Shown one piece after another: positions 1 through 6,071 of a DNA stretch of 8,647 nucleotides. The translations under genes and the position numbers were made by a program. The stretch covers positions 1 to 8,647 of the forward strand of contig DASUVJ010000074.1 in the NCBI GenBank assembly GCA_036378995.1, read 5' to 3'. Position 1 is the first letter of the stretch; the number at the start of each line of letters is the position of its first letter. Source of the DNA: DASUVJ01 sp036378995. GTDB taxonomy: Bacteria > Patescibacteriota > Saccharimonadia > Saccharimonadales > Saccharimonadaceae. The notes under the pieces were generated by a model that had not been told where the DNA came from, made no database searches, and saw only the letters and a list, made by a program, of their open reading frames with translations.

Positions 1-1
1 C

Positions 2-154
2 TCGTCTCAATTTTGGTATGAATCGCTCCAAAACTGGCAAAGTGAGTTCCTTGCAATCGGTGCATTATTGGTACTTTCTATTAAATTACGCGAACGTGGA
101 TCGCCGGAGTCAAAACCTGTCGGCACAAAATACGACCATAAGACTGGCGAATAG
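2..154 (+). CDS. DUF6766 family membrane protein, C-terminal fragment (5' end outside window)
   Basis: Frame 2 is open from the left edge to a TAG at 152-154 and gives 50 residues. It begins SSQFWYESLQNWQSEFLAIG and continues through a short hydrophobic helix (LLVLSI) to a charged tail with RERGSPESKPVG. The 'FWxESxQNWQSEFLAxGAxxVLSIxLRxRGSPESKPV' pattern is the characteristic C-terminal end of DUF6766 proteins, roughly 200-residue membrane proteins of unknown function common in Actinobacteria and some CPR bacteria. Only the last membrane segment and cytoplasmic tail are visible, so no function can be given. It sits 45 bases before the DrrA-like ATPase on the same strand with no terminator between, so some read-through into the exporter operon is possible. 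Family assignment is from remembered sequence similarity and is fairly secure. Confidence 0.8.
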   Translation, partial: SSQFWYESLQNWQSEFLAIGALLVLSIKLRERGSPESKPVGTKYDHKTGE

Positions 155-173
155 TGCCTCTCCCTGATAGAAT
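144..173 (+). promoter_or_regulatory. Predicted extended -10 promoter for the DrrAB-like operon
   Basis: TGATAGAAT at 165-173 fits the extended -10 pattern TGnTAnnnT, and TAGAAT differs from TATAAT at one base. A weak -35 (CTGGCG, 144-149) lies 18 bases upstream, overlapping the end of the DUF6766 gene. The implied transcription start near 180 gives a leader of about 20 bases. That leader contains AAGGAG at 190-195, four bases before the ATG at 200. Pattern-based only. Confidence 0.5.
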
Positions 174-199
174 CAAGCACATACGGTATAAGGAGAACT

Positions 200-1165
200 A
201 TGGCAAAAACCGACTATGTCATCAAGGCTAAAGGCCTGACGAAATCCTACGGGAAAAATCATGTATTAAAAGGTATCGACCTTAATGTCGAGCGCGGCAC
301 AATGCTTGCCTTGCTTGGTCCGAACGGTGCCGGTAAAACGACCACCGTCCGCATTCTTAGCACGCTGCTAAGCTTCGATAAGGGCTCGATCTCGGTTGAA
401 GGCTACGACGTTGCTTCACAGGCCGATCAGGTCCGTGGTGTCATTGGACTGACCGGACAGTCAGCTGCCGTCGACGAGATGCTCACTGGCCGCGAAAACC
501 TATTTATGATGGGCAGGCTGTACCGCCTCACAAAAGAGAGCGCAAAAGAACGCGCCGAAGAACTTCTTGAAGAATTCGATCTCGTCGATGCTGCTGATCG
601 CCCAGCCAAAACATACTCCGGCGGTATGCGCCGACGCCTTGACCTCGCCGTCAGCCTGATCGCTGCGCCACCGGTCATCTTTTTAGACGAGCCAACGACC
701 GGTCTTGACCCTCGCTCGCGTCTTGCCATGTGGGCGATTATTAAAAAGCTCATGGAGCAAGGCACGACCATCTTGCTGACAACCCAGTACCTCGAAGAGG
801 CCGACCAGCTTGCAGACCGCATTGTCGTTATCGATAACGGTAAGGTCATTGCCGAGGGTACCGCCAAGGAGCTTAAAAGCAAGGTCGGAAAAGACCGTCT
901 TGAGCTCACTTTCGCAAGCACCGCCAACTTCACAAAGGCTGTTGACTTGCTCGGCAAGGACGTTGTTGAGTCAGACAAAAAGAACCGAACCGTCACTGTC
1001 GTCATCAAGGATACAAACAAAGACATTAAGGCAGTCCTTGAGACACTCTCAAGCAACAAGGCAACACTCGAATCAATGGCCGTTCACAAGCCAACCCTTG
1101 ATGACGTGTTCTTGTCACTCACCGGCAAACAAAAAAAGAAAACGACCGACGAAGGAGACAAATAA
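200..1165 (+). CDS. DrrA-type drug-resistance ABC transporter ATP-binding protein
   Basis: This is the cytoplasmic ATPase of an ABC-2 exporter, 321 residues, about the usual DrrA length. The visible motifs are Walker A GPNGAGKT (40-47), Q-loop Gln87 in GLTGQSAAVDE, signature YSGGM (139-143) followed by RRRLDLA, Walker B VIFLDE (159-164) and D-loop GLDP. The H-loop position carries Gln196 (LTTQYLEEADQLADRI) instead of His. The TGQ..SVDE-like, TYSGGMRRRLD and TTQYLxEADQLADRI stretches closely match DrrA, the daunorubicin/doxorubicin exporter ATPase of Streptomyces, which also has Gln there. The C-terminal region (about 225-306) is the DUF4162-like DrrA tail, with the conserved LDDVFLSLTG near 299-309. 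The start is supported by AAGGAG at 190-195. The permease follows after one base, so the two form an operon. The substrate cannot be read from sequence: an amphipathic drug, antibiotic or lipid is typical for the family. Confidence 0.93.
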   Translation: MAKTDYVIKAKGLTKSYGKNHVLKGIDLNVERGTMLALLGPNGAGKTTTVRILSTLLSFDKGSISVEGYDVASQADQVRGVIGLTGQSAAVDEMLTGRENLFMMGRLYRLTKESAKERAEELLEEFDLVDAADRPAKTYSGGMRRRLDLAVSLIAAPPVIFLDEPTTGLDPRSRLAMWAIIKKLMEQGTTILLTTQYLEEADQLADRIVVIDNGKVIAEGTAKELKSKVGKDRLELTFASTANFTKAVDLLGKDVVESDKKNRTVTVVIKDTNKDIKAVLETLSSNKATLESMAVHKPTLDDVFLSLTGKQKKKTTDEGDK

Positions 1166-1166
1166 T

Positions 1167-1973
1167 ATGGCCGTTGAATTAAAGATGGAGCAAAAACCAA
1201 AAGTTGTTCTCGCGCTGACCGACTCGCTGATCATGATCAAGCGAAGCAGTCTGCATATTTTGCGAAACACCGATCAGCTGCTTGGAACGTTCTTCCAGCC
1301 GATCATGTTCCTCGTCCTATTCGCATCCGTATTTGGCGGTGCGATCGAAATGGCACTCCCAGAAGGCGTCAGCTACCTCAATTTCTTGATGGCCGGTATT
1401 ATCGTCCAGACAGCAGCGTTCGGATCGACAACCACAGCAATCGCCGTTTGTAACGATATGCAAAAGGGCATCATTGACCGCTTCCGCAGCCTTCCAATGT
1501 CGAACCTAGCAGTACTTAACGGACATGTCATTTCTGACTTGTTCCGCAACGGTATTTCGACGGTCGTCATGATCCTGGCGGGTCTTGCGATCGGCTTCCG
1601 TACAAACGCGGACTTTATGGATTGGCTGCTCATTGCCGGCATCATTCTGCTATTTACACTCACATTTTCATGGCTTTCAGCCATTATGGGTGTACTTGCA
1701 AAGAGTGTCGAAGGCGTGCAGTGGCTAAGTTTCATCATTGTCTTCCCGCTCACATTTGCGTCTAGCGCCTTCAGCCCAACCGAAGGCATGAATCCGGTAC
1801 TTAGGACATTTGCCGAAAACCAGCCGATTACCCATATCATCGAGGCCATCCGAGCACTTATTCTTGGTACCCCGATCGGCGACCACGGATGGCTCGCTGC
1901 CGGCTGGTGTATTGCGATTCTTATCGTCGCCGTACCACTTGCCTCTTGGCTCTTCCGCAAGAAGACATCCTAG
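1167..1973 (+). CDS. DrrB-type ABC-2 transporter permease
   Basis: This is the membrane partner of the preceding ATPase, 268 residues. The frame is open further upstream (to 810), but that part overlaps the ATPase gene. The ATG at 1167 has AAGGAG at 1152-1157 with a nine-base spacer and gives the normal DrrB length. About six membrane segments are visible: roughly residues 42-60, 70-93, 122-144, 151-178, 184-204 and 241-263. The cytoplasmic coupling motif GIIDRFRSLPMS (101-112) and the later FPLTFASSAFSPTEGMNP (193-210) are hallmarks of DrrB/ABC2_membrane proteins. A short basic tail (RKKTS) ends the protein. The one-base gap to the ATPase implies translational coupling and a heterotetrameric exporter. 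The gene ends just before a strong terminator. Confidence 0.92.
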   Translation: MAVELKMEQKPKVVLALTDSLIMIKRSSLHILRNTDQLLGTFFQPIMFLVLFASVFGGAIEMALPEGVSYLNFLMAGIIVQTAAFGSTTTAIAVCNDMQKGIIDRFRSLPMSNLAVLNGHVISDLFRNGISTVVMILAGLAIGFRTNADFMDWLLIAGIILLFTLTFSWLSAIMGVLAKSVEGVQWLSFIIVFPLTFASSAFSPTEGMNPVLRTFAENQPITHIIEAIRALILGTPIGDHGWLAAGWCIAILIVAVPLASWLFRKKTS

Positions 1974-1986
1974 TCTTATAAAAATC

Positions 1987-2016
1987 AAAATCCCCTCAAA
2001 ATCGAGGGGATTTTTT
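1987..2016. terminator. Bidirectional intrinsic terminator between convergent genes
   Basis: The stem AAAATCCCCTC (1987-1997) pairs with GAGGGGATTTT (2004-2014) around the loop AAAATC, and a run of six T follows (2011-2016). Read on the minus strand the same hairpin is followed by TTTTGATTTT, so it can also end the Pr6Pr transcript arriving from the right. It lies exactly between the stop of the DrrB-like gene (1973) and the stop of the minus-strand gene (2018). Confidence 0.9.
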
Positions 2017-2017
2017 A

Positions 2018-2641
2018 TTATGCAATATGCCTTCGAAACTTCTGGCTGAGTTTTATGAGCAACCAGCCAAGCACAAAGAAAGCTATTAAGATTACAATGC
2101 AGTAAAGTCCTACTCCGCCATACCCACCAACTTTATCAGGATTAAGGAACGGATACGGATACCAGTTAATCGCTGCGCCACGAACAAGCGTGTAGACCAA
2201 AAATATAAAAGGAAATACAAGCCAGTAGGCGATTTGCTTTAATCTCAATTTAGTGCGTGGCGGCTGATACAGCCAGTCGGCAAAAATAGCAAGAGGCATG
2301 ACAATATGAAGCACCATATTTACCCACGGCATTAAAAGCCCAAGATCTTCATTAACAAGCAGCGTTACATATACCGCACCCGTCACGGCCATATACAGCG
2401 TTACGCCGCCGCGAATTAAATCATCTACCTGCGACGCTTTGCGGCTTTTTGCAAGATAAATAGCGCTTACAATAAGTACCAGCCCCGCAAGAACATTACT
2501 TATATTCGTAAAGTACGAAAAATAATTAACAATATTAAGTGCATTATTTTGGTAAAGATACAGTGCCTGAATTATAATAGCCACAAGAACGAGGCTACCT
2601 AAAACGAGCCGAGAGCCCACGAGTAACGTCCGAGTATTCAT
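2018..2641 (-). CDS. Pr6Pr family six-helix membrane protein
   Basis: The product is a 207-residue integral membrane protein of unknown function. The reading frame extends up to 2719, but the extra 26 residues would overlap the divergent MFS gene. The ATG at 2641 (MNTRTLLVGSRL) gives the usual family length and was chosen. Six hydrophobic segments are visible at about residues 8-28, 47-65, 79-97, 106-124, 137-154 and 176-196. Diagnostic features are NYFSYFTNISN (39-49), HIVMPL..FADWL (112-124) and the WYPYPFLNP stretch (160-168). The C-terminal tail is basic (KLSQKFRRH). No Shine-Dalgarno sequence precedes this start, and a -10-like TACAAT lies seven bases upstream of it, which suggests a leaderless mRNA. 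It is divergent from the MFS gene. The family name is recognised with good confidence; the function is not known. Confidence 0.85.
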   Translation of the reverse strand: MNTRTLLVGSRLVLGSLVLVAIIIQALYLYQNNALNIVNYFSYFTNISNVLAGLVLIVSAIYLAKSRKASQVDDLIRGGVTLYMAVTGAVYVTLLVNEDLGLLMPWVNMVLHIVMPLAIFADWLYQPPRTKLRLKQIAYWLVFPFIFLVYTLVRGAAINWYPYPFLNPDKVGGYGGVGLYCIVILIAFFVLGWLLIKLSQKFRRHIA

Positions 2642-2695
2642 AAGCATTATTGTATAGCAAATAAAATAAACTCGGCAGAAAATCCAAGGAAACCC
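2642..2695. promoter_or_regulatory. Divergent promoter region for the Pr6Pr and MFS genes
   Basis: This AT-rich 54-base gap holds both promoters. On the minus strand TACAAT (2654 to 2649) has a weak -35 CTGCCG (2678 to 2673) at 18 bases, and its expected start point falls almost on the Pr6Pr ATG. On the plus strand TAAAAT (2662-2667) would start transcription near 2674, ahead of AAGGA at 2686-2690 and the ATG at 2696; its -35 is poor. The two -10 elements are only seven bases apart, so the two promoters probably compete. Confidence 0.4.
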
Positions 2696-4108
2696 ATGAA
2701 TCAAGACAAGCATCATCAAGCACTAGCAGGCCCTCAAGCGCTCCGGACATTTTATCACCTCTTAGGCAACACGCTAATCGCTTCGGTTATAAACTTCACC
2801 GTCTGGTTTGCCATTACGTTTTACGTCTATCTCCAAACGCATTCCGTGTTCGCAACAGCCATGATCGCAGGTATCTATTTAGTAATGACCGCCTCTACCG
2901 GCATTTGGTTTGGTAGCCTCGTTGATCATCATAAAAAGAAGAGCACAATGATCGGCTCCGCAATTGCATCACTTATATTTTATGTGCTCAGCTTTGCCGT
3001 CTACCAATTGGCACCCGAAGGCAGTTTTAAAGACCCGGCCAGTGTACTGCTCTGGGTTTTCGTGACGCTCCTGATGCTTGGTGTTATTGCCGGTAATATT
3101 CGGACCATCGCCCTACCGACACTCGTGACTATTCTTATTCCAGCCGATCGGCGCGATAAGGCAAACGGCCTGGTCGGTACCGCTTCGGGTGTTTCATTCC
3201 TCGTTACTTCCGTCATTAGTGGTCTTCTCGTTGCAGCCGGAGGCATGTTCTACGCGCTTCTTCTTGCTATCGCGGCAATGATCATCACACTCGTACATCT
3301 GCTCGTGATAAAAGTGCCAGAAAAAGGCATTGTTCATGTAGAAGGCCAGGAGCCGCAATCTAAAAAAGTCGACCTTAAGGGCACGCTTGCGGTCGTTATG
3401 GCAATTCCAGGCTTGCTGGCGTTAATTTTATTTTCAACGTTCAACAACTTCCTCGGCGGTGTATTCATGGCACTGATGGATGCTTACGGCCTCTCGATGG
3501 TTTCGGTCGAAATGTGGGGACTTCTATGGGGTTTTCTTAGTACCGGATTTATTATCGGCGGCCTGATCATCGCTAAAGTCGGACTCGGTAAAAATCCCGT
3601 ACGCTCCCTGCTGATAACGAACGTTGTCCTATGGATCGTATCTATTTTGTTCCCGCTACATGCTTCGATCATCCCGCTCATCATCGGCATGTTTATATAC
3701 ATGTGTCTCGTGCCATATGTTGAAGCATCAGAGCAGACGGTCCTTCAAAAAGTCGTACCGTATGAACGCCAAGGCCGTGTGTTCGGTTTTGCGCAAAGTG
3801 TCGAGCAGGCCGCCTCGCCCCTCACTGCGTTTCTTATCGGCCCGATCGCTCAATTCATCTTTATTCCGTTCATGACTACTGGCGCCGGCGTCGGACTCAT
3901 TGGCAGCTGGTTCGGTACTGGCTCCGCTCGGGGATTAGCGCTTGTATTCGTTATTACGGGTATTATTGGGCTCATTGCCACGCTTCTTGCACTCGCCTCA
4001 AAATACTACCGTCAGTTATCTAAAAAATATCTTGAGGACGGTAACGACAACACACCCCCTCCGGGCAATCAGATTGACACCGTTATTAAAGAAGGTCTCG
4101 TTCAGTAG
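2696..4108 (+). CDS. MFS efflux transporter (MFS_3, EntS/Mef-like)
   Basis: This is a 470-residue major facilitator superfamily protein with about 12 membrane segments, likely a proton-coupled exporter. MFS motif A appears after the second helix as GSLVDHHKKK (73-82). A signature region ADRRDKANGLVGTASGVSFL lies at about 150-169, and EQTVLQKVVPYERQGRVFGF (346-365) matches the 'Q..lQ..VP.e.rGRVfg' stretch typical of the EntS/macrolide-efflux branch (MFS_3). The long loop at 206-228 between helices 6 and 7 is polar and the C-terminal 30 residues are hydrophilic, with a PPPG turn. The start has AAGGA at 2686-2690, five bases upstream. The gene is divergent from Pr6Pr and ends 63 bases before the second ABC operon. 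The substrate is unknown: a drug, siderophore or metabolite are all possible. Confidence 0.88.
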   Translation: MNQDKHHQALAGPQALRTFYHLLGNTLIASVINFTVWFAITFYVYLQTHSVFATAMIAGIYLVMTASTGIWFGSLVDHHKKKSTMIGSAIASLIFYVLSFAVYQLAPEGSFKDPASVLLWVFVTLLMLGVIAGNIRTIALPTLVTILIPADRRDKANGLVGTASGVSFLVTSVISGLLVAAGGMFYALLLAIAAMIITLVHLLVIKVPEKGIVHVEGQEPQSKKVDLKGTLAVVMAIPGLLALILFSTFNNFLGGVFMALMDAYGLSMVSVEMWGLLWGFLSTGFIIGGLIIAKVGLGKNPVRSLLITNVVLWIVSILFPLHASIIPLIIGMFIYMCLVPYVEASEQTVLQKVVPYERQGRVFGFAQSVEQAASPLTAFLIGPIAQFIFIPFMTTGAGVGLIGSWFGTGSARGLALVFVITGIIGLIATLLALASKYYRQLSKKYLEDGNDNTPPPGNQIDTVIKEGLVQ

Positions 4109-4110
4109 CC

Positions 4111-4139
4111 TTGTTGCCCCGGCTTTTACATAGTAGAGT
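4111..4139 (+). promoter_or_regulatory. Predicted promoter of the second ABC exporter operon
   Basis: TTGTTG (4111-4116) and TAGAGT (4134-4139) are separated by exactly 17 bases, immediately after the MFS stop codon. The expected start point near 4146 leaves a leader of about 26 bases containing AAGGA (4161-4165), six bases before the ATG at 4172. An inverted repeat overlaps the -10 element. Confidence 0.5.
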
Positions 4140-4145
4140 AAAAGC
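4122..4145. repeat. Perfect 8-bp inverted repeat over the -10 element, candidate operator
   Basis: GCTTTTAC (4122-4129) and GTAAAAGC (4138-4145) are exact reverse complements separated by eight bases (ATAGTAGA). The right arm covers the end of the predicted -10 and the likely transcription start. Arms and spacing suit a homodimeric repressor of the TetR, MarR or PadR type. No T-run follows, so a terminator for the MFS gene is less likely. No regulator gene is visible nearby. Confidence 0.5.
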
Positions 4146-4171
4146 ACGACCATTAACGACAAGGAAAATAA

Positions 4172-4933
4172 ATGAGCTCAGACGATATTGTTATCGCCGA
4201 GAACCTTACGAAAAAATACGGCAGTAAAACAACTGTAAAAGGCGTCAGTTTCTCCATTAAAAAGGGTGAGATTTTTGGAATCCTCGGACCGAACGGGGCC
4301 GGTAAAACGACCACACTCGAAATGATAGAGACACTCCGTCCAATCAACGACGGCACAGCGACCATTGACGGTATCGATGTAGCCAAGCGGCCAAATGACA
4401 TCAAAAAGATTATCGGTGTCCAAACACAGTCAACTGCGTTCTATGACAAACTGAACTTAAAAGAGCAGCTGACCCTATTGGCAGAAATCTACAAATCGTC
4501 CGTAAAACCCGAAGAGCTTTTAGAGAGCGTCGGACTGACAGAAAAGGCTGGCGATTATCCAGAGAAGCTATCTGGCGGTCAAAAGCAGCGTTTTAGTATA
4601 GCTGCGGCACTTGTCAATGAACCGAAAGTTCTCTTTCTAGATGAGCCGACAACTGGCCTTGACCCGCAGGCACGCCAACACCTTTGGGACCTCATCCAGT
4701 CAATCCGAAAACGAGGCATTACAATCGTTCTTACGACCCACTACATGGAGGAAGCACAGCTCCTCTGTGACCGCGTCGCAGTCATGGACAACGGCGAGAT
4801 CATCGCCCTCGACAGCCCAGAGGCACTTATCGAAAAGTTACTTGCAACAGGCTTCAAAAAGCCAAAGACGGTACTTCAGGCTGACCTCGAAGACGTATTT
4901 ATTAACCTAACCGGAAAAGGACTGCGAGAATAA
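4172..4933 (+). CDS. CcmA-type ABC transporter ATP-binding protein
   Basis: This is a 253-residue cytoplasmic ATPase with a complete set of motifs: Walker A GPNGAGKTT (39-47), Q-loop Gln84 (GVQTQS), signature LSGGQ (133-137), Walker B VLFLDE (153-158), D-loop GLDP (162-165) and H-loop His190 in TTHYMEEAQ. The short C-terminal extension ends in LEDVFINLTGKG (239-250), the LDDVFL-like tail seen in ABC-2 multidrug ATPases. Unlike the first ATPase of the window it keeps the catalytic His and lacks the long DUF4162-like domain, so the two are different subfamilies rather than a recent duplication. The start is supported by AAGGA six bases upstream. It is paired with the permease one base downstream. 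The cargo is unknown. Confidence 0.93.
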   Translation: MSSDDIVIAENLTKKYGSKTTVKGVSFSIKKGEIFGILGPNGAGKTTTLEMIETLRPINDGTATIDGIDVAKRPNDIKKIIGVQTQSTAFYDKLNLKEQLTLLAEIYKSSVKPEELLESVGLTEKAGDYPEKLSGGQKQRFSIAAALVNEPKVLFLDEPTTGLDPQARQHLWDLIQSIRKRGITIVLTTHYMEEAQLLCDRVAVMDNGEIIALDSPEALIEKLLATGFKKPKTVLQADLEDVFINLTGKGLRE

Positions 4934-4934
4934 C

Positions 4935-6026
4935 ATGGGCGTTACTCTAACTCTGGCACTTGCCCAGCTAAAACGAATCTTCCGCGATCCCGTCACACTG
5001 ATCGTACTCTTCACCATCCCAGCTCTGCTATTGGTGCTGTTTGGAGCTTTTACGAGTAATACGGATAATTTATCCATGAAAGTTGCCGTCGTCAACAATT
5101 CCGAAGAGGAACTGGCAAAGCAATTTACCGAGGGTATCAAGAGTGTTGACGTTTTTAAAGAGACTGACAAAACCTATTCGCTCGACGAAGCCAAGCAAAA
5201 ATTAAAAGATAACAGCATTGACGCATTTATCGAGCTGCCAAAAGAATTTGGCGTACTTGTCGACGGCAAGCCGTCAGGCAAAGCAAATGTTTACCTCGAT
5301 ACCTCCGATCGAACAAATAACGAGATCGTAATGAGTATCGTCGACCAGGTATCCACCGAAACCAACAAGGCTATCCTTGGAACCGCCTTCCCTATCTCGC
5401 TTCAGCCGGTCACTATCGAAGGTACCGAGCCTAAAGTGTTTGACGGACTCTACGCCATGTTTACCGGAATGGCCATCATGATGGTTGGTATCTTTGGAGT
5501 TGCGTCTACGATTCCTGCAGATAAAAAACTAGGCGTCTTGCGTCGGCTCCGCGTTACGCCACTGCTATCTCGTCAGCTTATCCTAGCGAACATCCTCTCA
5601 TACGCCGTTGTCGGAATCCTGGCAATCGTCATGATGACAGGTCTTGCACTCGCATTCTTTGGCCTTGAGATGAATGGCAACTGGTTCGAATTTGGACTAT
5701 TCAGTGTACTGTCGCTTGTCATGATGCTCGGCTTTGGCCTTGCAATCGGCGGCTGGGCAAAAAACTCAACGCAGGCAGACATCTACGGACAGATTGTCTT
5801 TATGGCATCACTTGCCTTCAGCGGTCTATGGGTTCCAAGGGCGCTTCTTCCGGATTGGCTGCAGAGCATATCGGCGTTTCTACCACTCACACCAGTAATC
5901 GAGGGAATCCAAGCAATCGTCATCGAAGGTGCGCATCTTGCTGCTATTGGCTCAGAGCTGACAATCATAGGTGTCTGGGCGATCGTAATGTTCGTCATCG
6001 GTGCAAAAACATTCAAGTGGGAGTAG
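4935..6026 (+). CDS. ABC-2 type permease with large extracytoplasmic domain (ABC2_membrane_3)
   Basis: This is the 363-residue membrane partner of the preceding ATPase. One helix (about 20-39) follows a short basic N-terminus (LKRIFRDP). A hydrophilic extracytoplasmic domain follows (about 40-172), then five more helices at about 174-193, 215-242, 252-273, 284-303 and 337-356. The conserved coupling stretch DKKLGVLRRLRVTP (196-209) and the PLTPVIEGIQ motif (317-326) are typical of ABC2_membrane_3/YhgE-like exporters. The ATG lies one base after the ATPase stop with only a distant AAAAGGA (about 4915-4921), so translation is probably coupled. This architecture differs from the DrrB-like permease, which lacks the large loop. 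The operon ends in a long hairpin. A drug, lipid or peptide could be exported; the sequence does not decide. Confidence 0.9.
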   Translation: MGVTLTLALAQLKRIFRDPVTLIVLFTIPALLLVLFGAFTSNTDNLSMKVAVVNNSEEELAKQFTEGIKSVDVFKETDKTYSLDEAKQKLKDNSIDAFIELPKEFGVLVDGKPSGKANVYLDTSDRTNNEIVMSIVDQVSTETNKAILGTAFPISLQPVTIEGTEPKVFDGLYAMFTGMAIMMVGIFGVASTIPADKKLGVLRRLRVTPLLSRQLILANILSYAVVGILAIVMMTGLALAFFGLEMNGNWFEFGLFSVLSLVMMLGFGLAIGGWAKNSTQADIYGQIVFMASLAFSGLWVPRALLPDWLQSISAFLPLTPVIEGIQAIVIEGAHLAAIGSELTIIGVWAIVMFVIGAKTFKWE

Positions 6027-6034
6027 CCCCCTAG

Positions 6035-6071
6035 GATACTAAAAGAAGCCTCTAGGGCTTCTTTTAGTATC
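6035..6071. terminator. Bidirectional intrinsic terminator, 16-bp perfect stem
   Basis: The stem at 6035-6050 (GATACTAAAAGAAGCC) pairs perfectly with 6056-6071 around the loop TCTAG. The GC-rich core with an A-run on the left and TTCTTTT on the right (6059-6065) works the same on both strands, as suits two convergent operons. On the minus strand the stem begins inside the TAG stop codon of the LamG gene (6073-6071). Confidence 0.88.

Noticed and set aside
427..1059. 210-codon open frame on the minus strand inside the DrrA-like gene
   Set aside because: The protein is Ser/Arg-rich without any recognisable family, and the plus strand carries a complete DrrA-type ATPase with all motifs. It is a codon-bias shadow.
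810..1166. 119-codon upstream extension of the DrrB-like permease
   Set aside because: It overlaps the ATPase gene out of frame, is Ser/Arg/Thr-rich junk, and the ATG at 1167 has a good ribosome site and gives the family length.
1373..1960. 195-codon minus-strand frame opposite the DrrB-like permease
   Set aside because: No family resemblance, and the plus-strand gene is convincing.
2642..2719. 26-codon N-terminal extension of the Pr6Pr protein
   Set aside because: It would cross the divergent promoter region and the MFS start, and the extra residues do not resemble the family N-terminus.
4122..4145. Inverted repeat as a terminator of the MFS gene
   Set aside because: The stem is AT-rich with an eight-base loop and is followed by GCACGACC rather than a T-run. 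The overlap with a 17-base-spaced promoter favours an operator.
4172..4933. Duplication of the first ABC ATPase
   Set aside because: The two ATPases differ in H-loop residue, signature (LSGGQ versus YSGGM) and C-terminal domain, and their permeases have different architectures. They are separate subfamilies.
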